Shown piece by piece: positions 11,901 to 19,577 of a DNA stretch of 29,504 nucleotides (its first letter is position 1; every line of letters begins with the position of its first letter). The stretch comes from Hirudo medicinalis (lineage: Eukaryota > Annelida > Clitellata > Hirudinida > Hirudinidae): the NCBI GenBank assembly GCA_011800805.1, contig MPNW01000394.1, positions 41,084 to 70,587 of the forward strand. The letters are read 5' to 3'. The translations under genes were made by a program, and so were the position numbers. The notes under the pieces were generated by a model. It saw only the letters and a program-made list of their open reading frames with translations, was not told the DNA's origin and did no database searches.

Positions 11901-12764
11901 AACGTATTTATGAAATGTTTTGTTACGTAAACCTTGACCTTGACTTATTTGACTAGGGTTATTTCATTTATTTGATGAATTGATAATTTTTTAATAATTT
12001 GATAATAATTGATAATTATTGTAATATTTTATTACAATAATTGTATGAATTTAGTATTTTATTATAACTAAGTTTTATCGAAAATAATTATTTGATTGTT
12101 AACACTTAATTATCAGTTTTTCGTGAATGGACGAAGATGTTGATCGAATGTTAAACTTTTTATCATTTGTTTTACAGACTCCACACTTTCAAGATTTCTT
12201 CTCCAAGGGAAAATGAAGATTTTGGACTTCGAAACCTGCATTAAGGACGTAAACAACATGACGAGGATCGACATTGACTACATCAATTCGAATATTGAAA
12301 GGAACGTCATGTTTTGTGCAGGAGAACATCCTTATCAGTCCTCCACGTCCACTTGCAAGGTTAAAGGATATTAAATCAATTAAATCACACAAATTATAAT
12401 AATAAATAATTGTTTAACTACTTTTATTTTGTTACTTATTATTAATAATATTCGTCTTATTAATTTAATTTATCGATACATTCATTCAACTTTCTTGCTA
12501 TGCAAATGCTGTCTCTCAAAAGAAACAACAAATCAAATAACTTGAAATTTAACTGGTAAATACATTTTTGATACCCCATTTAAACAGGGTGACAGTGGAA
12601 GTCCACTGATGTGCCAGGATTTGAGGAACAGGTGGTCGATAGTGGGTTTATCGAGCTTCTCCTTCAGCAGTGACTACAGCAAATGTGCCAATTCGTTTTA
12701 CGCCGACCTCAAAACATTGGGAGGTTGGGTAACTGATAAGTTGGAAAGTGATGGTGGAATATGA
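1433..12764 (+). CDS. Secreted mosaic serine protease (3x F5/8C, Thr-rich stalk, 7x LDLa, SRCR-like, chymotrypsin-fold protease), 23 exons
   Basis: Exons by splice-site reading: 1433-1706, 2703-2941, 3476-3505, 3585-3797, 4523-4750, 5076-5111, 5386-5595, 5750-5989, 6752-7015, 7125-7235, 7471-7581, 7672-7779, 8258-8368, 8507-8614, 8698-8805, 8978-9091, 9537-9666, 9955-10068, 10132-10190, 10379-10559, 10730-11049, 12178-12359, 12588-12764 (TGA 12762-12764). Intron phases agree throughout except for one missing base in exon 2. Adding one base gives 1222 codons plus stop. The start ATG is followed by a short hydrophobic signal sequence. Approximate residues: F5/8C 1-171, 182-328 and 341-490; stalk 491-578; LDLa 579-835; SRCR 836-936; protease 937-1222. 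The order LDLa-SRCR-protease resembles animal mosaic proteases such as enteropeptidase, corin and insect Tequila, but a run of N-terminal F5/8C domains is unusual. Likely extracellular, in adhesion-guided or cascade proteolysis; the substrate is unknown. Confidence 0.85.
1707..2702 (+). other. Intron 1 of gene A
   Basis: Donor gtaggt at 1707 and acceptor gcttcag at 2702, phase 1. The first 250 bases are almost pure A and T with short TTAATTA/ATTTATT motifs. No exon, RNA gene or recognised element is seen in it. Confidence 0.7.
2942..3475 (+). other. Intron 2 of gene A, AT-rich
   Basis: The intron runs from the gtattg donor to the aacag acceptor before the 30-nt linker exon. It includes an (ATA)n-like patch around 3002-3060. 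Nothing else is recognised. Confidence 0.65.
3476..4750 (+). CDS. Gene A exons 3-5: 10-residue linker and F5/8C domain 2
   Basis: Exon 3 (3476-3505) is a 30-nt phase 1-1 micro-exon encoding a short charged linker ([10 protein letters not shown]). Exons 4 (3585-3797) and 5 (4523-4750) encode a complete F5/8C domain. The first half has [25 protein letters not shown] and WWSVDLG, ending YYG. The second half has NQFEVYVD, a Cys pair (GKCAS, TLNCS), [20 protein letters not shown] and a phase 1 donor. The central intron falls at exactly the same place (TACG, phase 1) in all three F5/8C domains, which points to tandem duplication of a two-exon unit. F5/8C domains bind carbohydrate, phospholipid or protein ligands; the ligand here cannot be read from sequence. 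Confidence 0.85.
3798..4522 (+). other. Intron 4 of gene A
   Basis: This phase 1 intron splits F5/8C domain 2, with donor gtatgt and acceptor ttttgacag. It is AT-rich; I see no exon or element in it. Confidence 0.65.
5076..5989 (+). CDS. Gene A exons 6-8: 12-residue linker and F5/8C domain 3
   Basis: Exon 6 (5076-5111, 36 nt, phase 1-1) encodes a short polar linker ending in RADEL. Exon 7 (5386-5595) encodes the first half of the third F5/8C domain: [40 protein letters not shown] and YNSYG. Exon 8 (5750-5989) encodes the second half, with [41 protein letters not shown] and a phase 1 donor. The linker-domain pattern (short exon, then two exons) repeats that of domain 2. The Cys positions match domain 2, so both domains look intact. 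Confidence 0.85.
5990..6751 (+). other. Intron 8 of gene A
   Basis: This intron separates the third F5/8C domain from the Thr-rich stalk exon. A 129-codon open frame near its 3' end (6381-6770) is hydrophobic and low in complexity, overlaps the real acceptor and exon in another frame, and looks accidental. Nothing else is recognised. Confidence 0.6.
6752..7015 (+). CDS. Gene A exon 9: Thr/Ser/Pro-rich mucin-like stalk
   Basis: This single phase 1-1 exon of 264 nt encodes about 88 residues dominated by Thr, with Ser, Ala, Pro and regularly spaced Arg and Lys. Imperfect repeats of the type [16 protein letters not shown] are visible. Such a segment is expected to be heavily O-glycosylated and extended, spacing the F5/8C lectin-like head from the LDLa-protease tail. 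Repeats at DNA level (acaacaacg, agatcaac) suggest expansion by slippage, so its length may vary between alleles. It has no Cys. Confidence 0.85.
7125..9091 (+). CDS. Gene A exons 10-16: seven LDL-receptor class A modules
   Basis: Seven consecutive exons of 108-114 nt (7125-7235, 7471-7581, 7672-7779, 8258-8368, 8507-8614, 8698-8805, 8978-9091), all phase 1-1, each encode one LDLa module with six Cys. The calcium cage region reads [96 protein letters not shown] and [16 protein letters not shown] in modules 1-7. Modules 2 and 3 keep the DGSDE form. Module 5 has His where Asp is usual, and modules 6 and 7 carry LGDDE and GGDDE variants, so calcium affinity may differ along the array. LDLa modules usually bind basic patches on partner proteins. 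Each exon can be skipped without changing frame. Confidence 0.93.
7282..7423 (+). repeat. 13-bp tandem repeat in intron 10
   Basis: About eleven copies of a 13-bp unit close to aggcattRataat lie between LDLa exons 1 and 2. Copies vary mainly at G/A in the sixth to eighth positions. It is intronic and non-coding. Confidence 0.9.
7772..7867 (+). repeat. Three 32-bp copies that triplicate a splice donor
   Basis: A 32-bp unit occurs three times in direct tandem. Its first copy starts in the last codons of LDLa exon 3. Each copy contains TGTG|gtgagg, so strong-looking donors lie at 7780, 7812 and 7844. Only the first keeps the protein frame; using the second adds 32 nt and reaches TAA within four codons. 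Confidence 0.92.
8045..8196 (-). mobile_element. tRNA-derived SINE-like element, copy 1
   Basis: Read on the minus strand, this GC-richer block starts with TTAGCTCAGTGGGATGA (8180-8196), like a tRNA D-arm/A box. About 45 bases on it has GTTCGCAACCC (8126-8136), like a T-arm/B box. It shares an identical 29-base core (8122-8150) and wider similarity with the inverted copy at 9288-9475. Box spacing fits a tRNA head, and the rest would be the SINE body. It lies inside intron 12, between LDLa exons 3 and 4. Confidence 0.7.
9288..9475 (+). mobile_element. tRNA-derived SINE-like element, copy 2 (inverted relative to copy 1)
   Basis: On the plus strand, GTCTCAGCCAGATGG (about 9294-9308) resembles an A box and GTTCGCAACCC (9355-9365) a B box. 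The 29 bases at 9341-9369 are identical to copy 1, and similarity continues past the B box (gcaccg, gtgct, ataaatggt). It lies in intron 16, between the last LDLa exon and the SRCR exons. A 63-codon open frame on its minus strand is a by-product of its higher GC content. Confidence 0.7.
9537..10190 (+). CDS. Gene A exons 17-19: SRCR-like domain
   Basis: Exons 9537-9666, 9955-10068 and 10132-10190 join in phases 1-2, 2-2 and 2-1. They encode about 100 residues with [30 protein letters not shown], a Ser/Asp-rich middle and [20 protein letters not shown]. The pattern VC-x-x-x-W(D/N)EN...AC...ACSS..V.L.C matches the divergent SRCR domain found directly before the protease domain in TMPRSS-type, corin and enteropeptidase-like proteins. 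Position and Cys spacing both support this. It probably packs against the protease and helps with substrate or inhibitor recognition. The donor at 9667 (TCTGG|gtgtgt) was chosen because it alone keeps the next exon open. Confidence 0.8.
10379..12764 (+). CDS. Gene A exons 20-23: chymotrypsin-fold serine protease domain with atypical S1 pocket
   Basis: Exons 10379-10559, 10730-11049, 12178-12359 and 12588-12764. ECGIRN supplies the Cys that would link propeptide to catalytic chain (partner RSACLPF). The predicted activation site is [15 protein letters not shown], with Leu in place of Ile/Val at residue 16. Triad: His57 in LTAAHC, Asp102 in SHDVALLKL, Ser195 in [10 protein letters not shown]. 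Cys pairs 42-58, 136-201, 168-182 and 191-220 are all present. Pocket (chymotrypsin numbering): residue 189 is Ser (TSTCKGDSG), the usual Gly216 aligns with Ser (LSSFS) and the usual Gly226 with Ser (NSFYA), so trypsin-like Arg/Lys specificity is not expected. The usual GWG is GHG and the second Gly of GDSGGP is Ser. The domain looks catalytically competent, with non-trypsin specificity inferred. Confidence 0.88.
11050..12177 (+). other. Intron 21 of gene A: GC-AG intron packed with TTAATTAA-like motifs
   Basis: The donor is CAG|GCGAGT, a GC donor in a good context, and the acceptor is ttttacag. Nearby GT donors put the following protease segment out of frame. The first 700 bases (about 11100-11770) consist largely of irregularly spaced TTAATTAA/ATTAATTA palindromes mixed with short unique words such as gcat, cac and catcg. 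This is neither a simple microsatellite nor typical intron sequence. No exon is seen. Confidence 0.75.
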
Positions 12765-14512
12765 TATTGTTTTGGAAAGAGTTGTAGGAAATTTGCTAAG
12801 AAGCCGATAATTAACCGATAGAGAAGAGAATGAGCAAAAATACCAACGAATAATGACATCAACAAATTATTGCTTCCAGTCATCCACTCCATGCTGTGTA
12901 TTATTAATTATTAATTCTTAAGCACGAAAACAATTCAATAATAGGTTTTTTTTTTTATAGAAGCTTAATGTTTATGTCAATGAACGACAAATGACATGTT
13001 TCTGACTTGTGCTGGTGATATTTTCTTGGAATTAACATTTTCTTATTTTTGTTTTCTCAACTTAGGTCCAGTTATGCGTTTATTGAGCTTATTCTCAATC
13101 AAACCAAAACTATAAAGATAAAAAGTGTTCTCAACAATATTTTTAAAATGGAACACTTAACAACATTCAGTTTATTACACGTTCAAATACCCATAAATAA
13201 CAGAAATATTTGCAATTTATATAAAAATGTCACAAAATATACTGTTACAAAATGTTAATACAATTTTAAACATTTTATGAAATGGTGATTTAATGAAATT
13301 AGGATGCCGACATTTTTATTTCACGAAAATATAATTTCTTGGCAATCGCAAAATTAATTTCAAATTAATCAACATTTCATTTGGACGGAAATTTAATGAT
13401 AAAATGAAATTATTGATAACTTTAAATGACTGACACTAAAATTAACGTCAAAATGCGAGCAACGCAATTGTTTATTGAAATCCTTAATCGAACACTTCAA
13501 AAATAATTTCTAACGCTTACATGATGAGAAAATATTAACTCACTGATTAGAATTTATAATTTGTTGTGTACATTATAGAATTTGTAATTTTTGCATAAAT
13601 TATAGAATTTATTATGCTTGTAAGAAACACTCTGTAACATCACAGTTTGAAACACAAGATAGCAAATAAAAGTGTTCTATCAAAGTTAAAAAGATAAAAA
13701 GTGAATGCAGCCATTGTAGTTTTAACTTGGTTAATTAATAATTTAGATATTGAATATTTGGATAACAAAATGTGATTAATCAGAAAAAAGGCATTTGAAA
13801 AGAAAAGTACACAAAACCATAAATACGCATCTTTAGATTTTAGCAGACAATATTTGTACTTCGTAGAAAACAATTAGAAGCACATTTTCAACCTCAAATC
13901 ATGCAAAATGGCAAAACTAGTAAAAGGCATATTTAATAGTCTCAGAGCACAAAAAGAATAAAAACTTACAACATAAAAATGCATCAGTAATAGTTTTCAC
14001 CAAACAACTTGGTTACATGACAGAATTATGAAAAAAGACACACCTAGGCATTCTTAGGTTACAAATTCAGTCAAAAATAGTTTCATTGTGTCAAGAAATT
14101 CACTGCAAACCTTAAATTTTCTAACATAAAACACCAACACAAAAAATTTTCTTTCGAGTTTTTAAGTTATTGATTAGTTCACAATCAAAAACACGGTTCT
14201 CCTAAATTTTGAAAATGTCCCATGGTAAAGTGATTGCATAGCTCGCAAATTTCTGATCGTAACATATTTTTGTCACGCTAAAAAAAAACAATAAAACAAT
14301 GGAAGTGATTCTTCAGCTCAAAGATATTTTTCCGGATGTTTACTTTAGATTTTCTTCGACAAAAAATAACCTCATTTGTCTCATTTTTAATCTGGTCGCT
14401 GGAAAAACAAAAATTCCTTTAAAAAAATGGTTTCTCTGCAAAGATATTTTCTTTTACAGCTTGGTGTTTACGACCTTTGTTTCGATTCGAGTCGATAAAA
14501 TATAGCCTTTTC
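12765..14512. other. Region between convergent genes A and B (3' untranslated and intergenic)
   Basis: Gene A ends at 12764 on the plus strand and gene B ends near 14513 on the minus strand. AATAAA at 13665-13670 (+) and its reverse complement near 13608 (-) are possible polyadenylation signals for the two genes, which would make their 3' ends nearly meet. Many other AT-rich hexamers occur, so this is weak. Open frames here are short, AT-driven and lack domain character. Confidence 0.4.
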
Positions 14513-17500
14513 TTATTTCATTTCTGCAGCTTCAATATATCCGTGATCTTCCCCTAATTCATCTTGACTTTCAGAGTCTGAGCAAATCTTAGCCCACTGT
14601 ACGCTCCCATCTCTGTCCAAAGGTGTCAGCTTGCATCCACTCGAGGCATGGGCTTGTTGGCTTGTGTTTGCCGGCTGTTCCTGTAGACAAATTGATGGCT
14701 CATGCCTTTTTCATCTCCATAGCTGTATTCACCAGGTCTCAAGTCTCCGAGTTTTTGAGTCTCTTCAGAACCAACTCGAGATGATTTGTCACCAGAAGGA
14801 CTTCCGTCTTTCCTATTTGTCTCGTAGAAAAAAATAGGAGAGTTCTCCTGGACGGATTTCAAGGTGCCCTGACGGTTTATGATGGAATGATGGTTTATGG
14901 ACAAATCTGGTTTCACTGGAAAGGAACTTCTGTTATTAACGGTCATTTACAGAAAAATAAAAATAAATAGTATTCTTGTGATTGTTACTAAAATTAAACT
15001 TTGGAGTTTATAAATTTCAACTAGAAAAGCTTTTAAGCAATAAAAATGGCTGAATTTTTGAAACAATGTGTTAAAAAACATGCAATAACCGATAGCGGTG
15101 TAGACAATGACGACAATAACAGCCAACAGGAGACATATTCCGGTGGAAATGAAGATGACGTTCAGGATTCTCTTCAACAATTTGTTGCTCGTATTTTCCA
15201 GTCTGTTCAGCTCGTGCAACTTTTTGATCGCTTCTTTATCACTTCCCTTGTACCTGCGAAGGAATTTTCGTCCTCATTATTCAGTGACATTCAACAATTT
15301 ATCAGTCTGTTTATCAGTGCTCAGAGTTTTGTGCTATTTTTTTGTATTTTATTTCTTTGACTTAAAAATCTTATAAAATTCTCATTAAATAAATTTTGAT
15401 TTGATTTGTAATCTTCTTAAAAATGAATCTTCCTCAGCGAATGATTTAAAGTAATTTGATTTAAATTTTCAAGCGAATCATTTATTGATTTTAATGTGAC
15501 CTCCAACTCCACTCATGAATTAAGTTACTAATCTGCACAAATTACCTTAACTTATTACTTATGTTACTTGTGTTATTTATTACTTATTATTTATGTTATT
15601 TTTATATTATTAATTTATAGTTTTATTATACAATACTATTTTTTTATTGTCACGAAAGTTATTGGAAAGATCAACAAAGCTACCAGACAGAAAAATGCAC
15701 GATCCTTTTATTCAGCACAAACCTGTTGTCCTCCAGTTTCAAGGTCAACTTTTTTATCCAGGCATCTTGTTCGACCTTTTTGGAGCTGAATTTTTTTGGC
15801 GTGTTGGTCAGAGAATGACTGTGAGGGTGGCCGTAAGGGGACCTGCTGCCACTTCTTTCACCACTTCGTGAACTATGCTTTGGTGTCTCTGTTGAGATTA
15901 TTTAATTTACTTGAACAATAATTATTCTTATTCCACAGGAATAATTGTCATCAAACAAATGTTATGATTCAATTTATTTTTCAACAAATTGAGAGGTCAA
16001 TCGATGACCACTAATAGAAATTTGCAAGAGTAATGAAAAGTAAATCAGAGAACAGAGTGATGCAGAGAAAGACGCCTCCCTCGGAGAAGAAATCTTAAAA
16101 GTGTGGAGTCTGTAAACCAAAAACTAAAAGTATAACATTTGATCAATATCTTCGACTTTTCGAAAAACTCATAATTAAGGGTTAAAATCGGTTAATCATT
16201 TTCATTAAAACTTAGTTGTAATAAAATATTTGAAGCGCGATTGGATTGTGGATCTGATGATTTCGGGGACAGAGAATTCCATGGTCTTATGACAGGGTTA
16301 CTGAAGAAGTATACCCTGAAAACTGGTGGAGCATTTTTTTCTTGGCTAGGGCAGAGAGGATAACCTCGGGTTCAAGATGATACGAAAACTGTGAAGTCTG
16401 AAATAGTGCTGAATTATCTCAGCAAATCACATTAATTCACCCTCTCCATTGTCACGTTTCGTCACAAAAAAAAACTACATGCAATGCATAAGAAAACTAA
16501 AATTAATGTCTGTAATGATTAAAAAAATGAATAAACATGTAAATTGAAAATATAATCAATAAAATTGATAAATAAAACTAATATGTTTAGTGAGTTACTA
16601 ATGTAACATAAAGTTTTATTGTTTCCCAAAGCGATGAGAAATGTTCGTTCAATGAGTACGTGGACAGAGCATGAGTTTCATTGAGTTCCAAATGTAGTCC
16701 TCATCAATCCACTCCGCACATTCTCCATTTTCTTCATTCGGTGCAGTATCCACTGCTGCCATCATTTCTCTTTGCCAACGAGCTGGAATTCTCACTGGCC
16801 TGATACGTTTGGGCAAAGAAATTGCTTTCTGCTTGTGTGTCACAAGATGGTTTCTTCTGGTTATTTTTTTCCAAAAATCTTCAATTGATGTGACTTCACA
16901 TTATTTTTAGCTCCCCTCGCCATATTTCATCACAAATATTTTAACCTTCCCACCTCTAAATTTATTGTTTAATGTATTTTGTTGATAAATGTATTTTGTT
17001 AATAAATGTATTTTATTGATAAATGTATTTTATTGGCCTGACCCAAATTGACAATTGGTGCCAAAAGGGTGTTTAATTCAGAATTGAATTTATTTCAGAT
17101 GTTGAACGATGGGTAGGTAAACTCATACTTCTTACAACAAGTCCACTGAAAACAGTCTTGAATGTTTCTAAACTCTTTAAAAAAATGCTTAAAACTTAAA
17201 TTTATTTTAACAACGTTATGATAATCATATCATATCACATCATATCATGACGAGAACATGGAAGCCCGAAGTCAGATTTTATATACAAAGTGGACAAAGT
17301 TAACTCTGAATAAGAAACTTCAAACAAGCTTTGAAGCAATAATTCCTCTTAATTAAATGACCTTAAGTTTCGAATTCCATTTATTTTGGATTCCTTATGA
17401 TTTCATGAAATTTTTATGAATTTCTAGTTGTAAATGACCTTTTGACATTTTCACAATTTTAAACAATATTCTATTCTGGGAGAATAATATCATAGAAAGT

Positions 17501-18539
17501 TGATCTTAGTGGAAATAGTTAGCTAATTCTAGTATAAATGCCTACCAATAAATTGATAAAAATTTGATTCAGAAACTAAAAATACATTAACAGAAAATTG
17601 AAATGAAATAGACATGAACAAATTCACAAGTTAAGTTGAAAATATGTACTGTAGAAGTAATTAACAATAATTAATTAATGAAACAAATTAAATGAATTCA
17701 AGAAGAACATGGCTTCCCTTTGTTCGTAAATGAAAGCATTCAAGCATGTATAGATAAAAATTACCTCACAAATGAACTCTAAACATCCATTGAATCATCT
17801 CACCAGTTATGGAAGGAGGTCGAGAATGTTCTGACTGCATATTCACCGGATTCATGGATCGAAAGTCGGAATGAGCGGCAATGGAAGAGCAAAGGTTGCT
17901 AATTGCTTGCTAATTACTTAATTTAAGGAAAGTTGTTAATTATATTCTGAATTTGCCTTCAATATTAACTTTAAAATGTCCGCTCAGTGGCAAATATCGC
18001 CTTAGATTATGTGAGTCAGTTATTCGACGATAAAGGTTCATTATCTCATCAAAGTCTTCAAAAGCTTTAAAATAAATATGCTGGCATCTGAAAATCCGAA
18101 ATACTTTTAAGGCCGGTAAATACTGCCTTGTTTCTTTCGTATGCTGCAGGAACGCAATGTATGCTCTGAGCTGGCACCAGTCATTTCTGTCTTCCAGGTG
18201 GTGCGCAATGTTTGTGCACCCCAATCGATGAACTGAGGTTGAGCATCAAAAACATTCAAAAAGATTTGTGTGTTGTGTTCAAAATGAGATTGATTTATGG
18301 ACTAATGGGTTGTTTCAAGCTGTAGGTAACATAAATGTGAGGCCAAACTAAATGATAAACGTTTCCACGAGAACTCTGTCAACGAAAGGCACGTGGTTAA
18401 TTATGAAATGCACATTGAGATGTTAGAAATGATTTATAATTAATGTTTACAAATTTTATACTTTCGTTTGTCACCGGTCAATGGAAGTGAGCAGCTTTCG
18501 AAACGAGATGAAAACCGTTTCTTGGATGTGGCTGACAAT
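14513..18539 (-). CDS. Gene B: unrecognised protein with predicted coiled coil and one membrane segment (3' seven exons, N-terminus not found)
   Basis: Exons on the minus strand: 18539-18475, 17898-17804, 16893-16660, 15888-15723, 15253-15090, 14915-14776 and 14680-14513 (TAA). Phases match at every junction (2, 1, 1, 2, 1, 0), giving 343 residues plus stop. The order is: a helix-like start (HIQETVFISFRKLLTSID); a Ser/Pro-rich part; a basic stretch (KAISLPKRIRPVRIPARW); an acidic part with WIDEDYIW; a Ser/His-rich linker; and a charged heptad-like region from VEQDAWIKKLTLKLEDN to NKLLKRI. Next come a hydrophobic span (IFISTGICLLLAVIVVIVYT) and a hydrophilic C-terminal tail ending GYIEAAEMK. 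I do not recognise the family. It could be an organelle- or plasma-membrane-anchored scaffold. The weakest calls are the acceptor at 16894 (no pyrimidine tract) and the 95-nt last intron. Confidence 0.6.
15090..15253 (-). CDS. Gene B membrane-segment exon
   Basis: This 164-nt exon has acceptor ttccttcgcag and donor G|gttatt. Its first base completes an Arg codon begun in the previous exon (AG|G). It encodes a charged helix (DKEAIKKLHELNRLENTSNK) running straight into about 22 hydrophobic residues, the only strong membrane segment in the gene. Several Lys and Arg before the segment and a polar tail after it suggest a cytosolic N-terminal side, by the positive-inside tendency; this is inference. 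The opposite strand is also open here but is a shadow. Confidence 0.65.
16190..16440 (-). mobile_element. Degenerate non-LTR retrotransposon (LINE) remnant
   Basis: On the minus strand an open stretch reads YFFSNPVIRPWNSL followed by SPKSSDPQS. It resembles the C-terminal end of many LINE reverse transcriptase proteins (F-x-N-R-V-x-x-x-W-N-S-L-P). Upstream pieces (EIIQHYF, LHSFRIILNPRL) lie in shifted frames with stops. It is short and broken, and sits in an intron of gene B in the same orientation. Family assignment is not possible by eye. Confidence 0.5.
17940..18237 (-). pseudogene. Open 98-codon minus-strand segment of unknown status
   Basis: After a good acceptor (ctcaacctcag) the minus strand is open for about 98 codons to TAA at 17940. 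It encodes HRLGCTNIAHHLEDRNDW, then a Leu/Phe-rich part and LRRYLPLSGHFKV. It lies in the intron between gene B exons at 18475 and 17898, and its frame does not fit the upstream exon's phase 2 end. The short motif EDRNDWCQL faintly resembles the DR..WR.L end of some retroelement reverse transcriptases. It could be a retroelement fragment, an alternative last exon, or chance. Confidence 0.3.
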
Positions 18540-19078
18540 CTTGGGAAAGTGAATTTTAAAATTTAATAAAACACAGAAGTAACTTAAAACAAGATATTAA
18601 AAAATTTTGAAAAGTTTATTTAAGTGGGATAAAAACAAAAAAAAAACAACCGAGCGCAATTAAGCCAACTTTCCACATACAATAATGAATTGTGATTATT
18701 TTGTTAATATTTGTTTAAATCAAATCCACAATTAATCCAAACAATGAAATTAAAGGAATCGGTAAAAAGTGGGCCGTCGAAATAAATGTACATCGGACCT
18801 TATTTATGGATAGGTAAAGATCTAAAAAATTGCAATAATATTTGGCCGGAAACCTTAAAATCTTTTATCACTCAAAATCTTTTAAAAACAAAAAAGAATC
18901 TATAATTTTAATTATTTTAGTCGCCAAAGTTGAAATATTTGCAGGAGTAATTTAATTTATAAATTGTTCAATAGATGGCAGCAACTTTTGATTTTTTCGA
19001 ACTAATTTCAAACTAAGTTCATTGAAAAGATGAAAAATTGTGGGAGATCAGCATTGAGGAACAACCACTTTTATATTT
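18540..19078. other. Non-coding stretch upstream of the recovered gene B exons
   Basis: AT-rich sequence with no convincing exon. Missing 5' exons of gene B, if inside this window, would lie on the minus strand here or at higher coordinates, but none could be supported. Confidence 0.4.
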
Positions 19079-19577
19079 GTTGCACTTGTATATAGGAACA
19101 CTTGTATATAGGAACTCTTGTATATAGGAACACTTGTATATAGGAACACTTGTATATAGGAGCACTTGTATGTAGGAACACTTGTATATAGGAACACTTG
19201 TGTATAGGAACACTTGTCTGTAGGAGCACTTGTATATAGGAGCACTTGTATATAGGAACACTTGTATATAGGAACACTTGTATATAGGAACACTTGTATA
19301 TAGGAACACTTGTATGTAGGAACACTTGTATATAGGAACACTTGTATATAGGAACACTTGTATATAGGAACACTTGTATATAGGAGCACTTGTATATAGG
19401 AACACTTGTTTATAGGAACACTTGTTTATAGGAACACTTGTTTGTAGGAACACTTGTATATAGGAACACTTGTGTATAGGAACACTTGTTTGTAGGAGCA
19501 CTTGTATATAGGAACACTTGTATATAGGAACACTTGTATGTAGGAACACTTGTATATAGGAGCACTTGTATAAAGTT
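19079..19577. repeat. 16-bp minisatellite, about 31 copies
   Basis: The unit is ggaacacttgtatata with substitutions (gtgtata, gtttata, gtctgta, gagcac). Because 16 is not a multiple of three, all three minus-strand frames read the same 16-residue cycle and stay open for 100-223 codons. Those frames are artefacts of the repeat, not genes. Only the last copies (about 19561-19600) decay into unique sequence. Confidence 0.95.

Noticed and set aside
15046..15376. Plus-strand open frames of 89-104 codons
   Set aside because: Antisense shadows of the gene B membrane-segment exon, whose phases match its neighbours.
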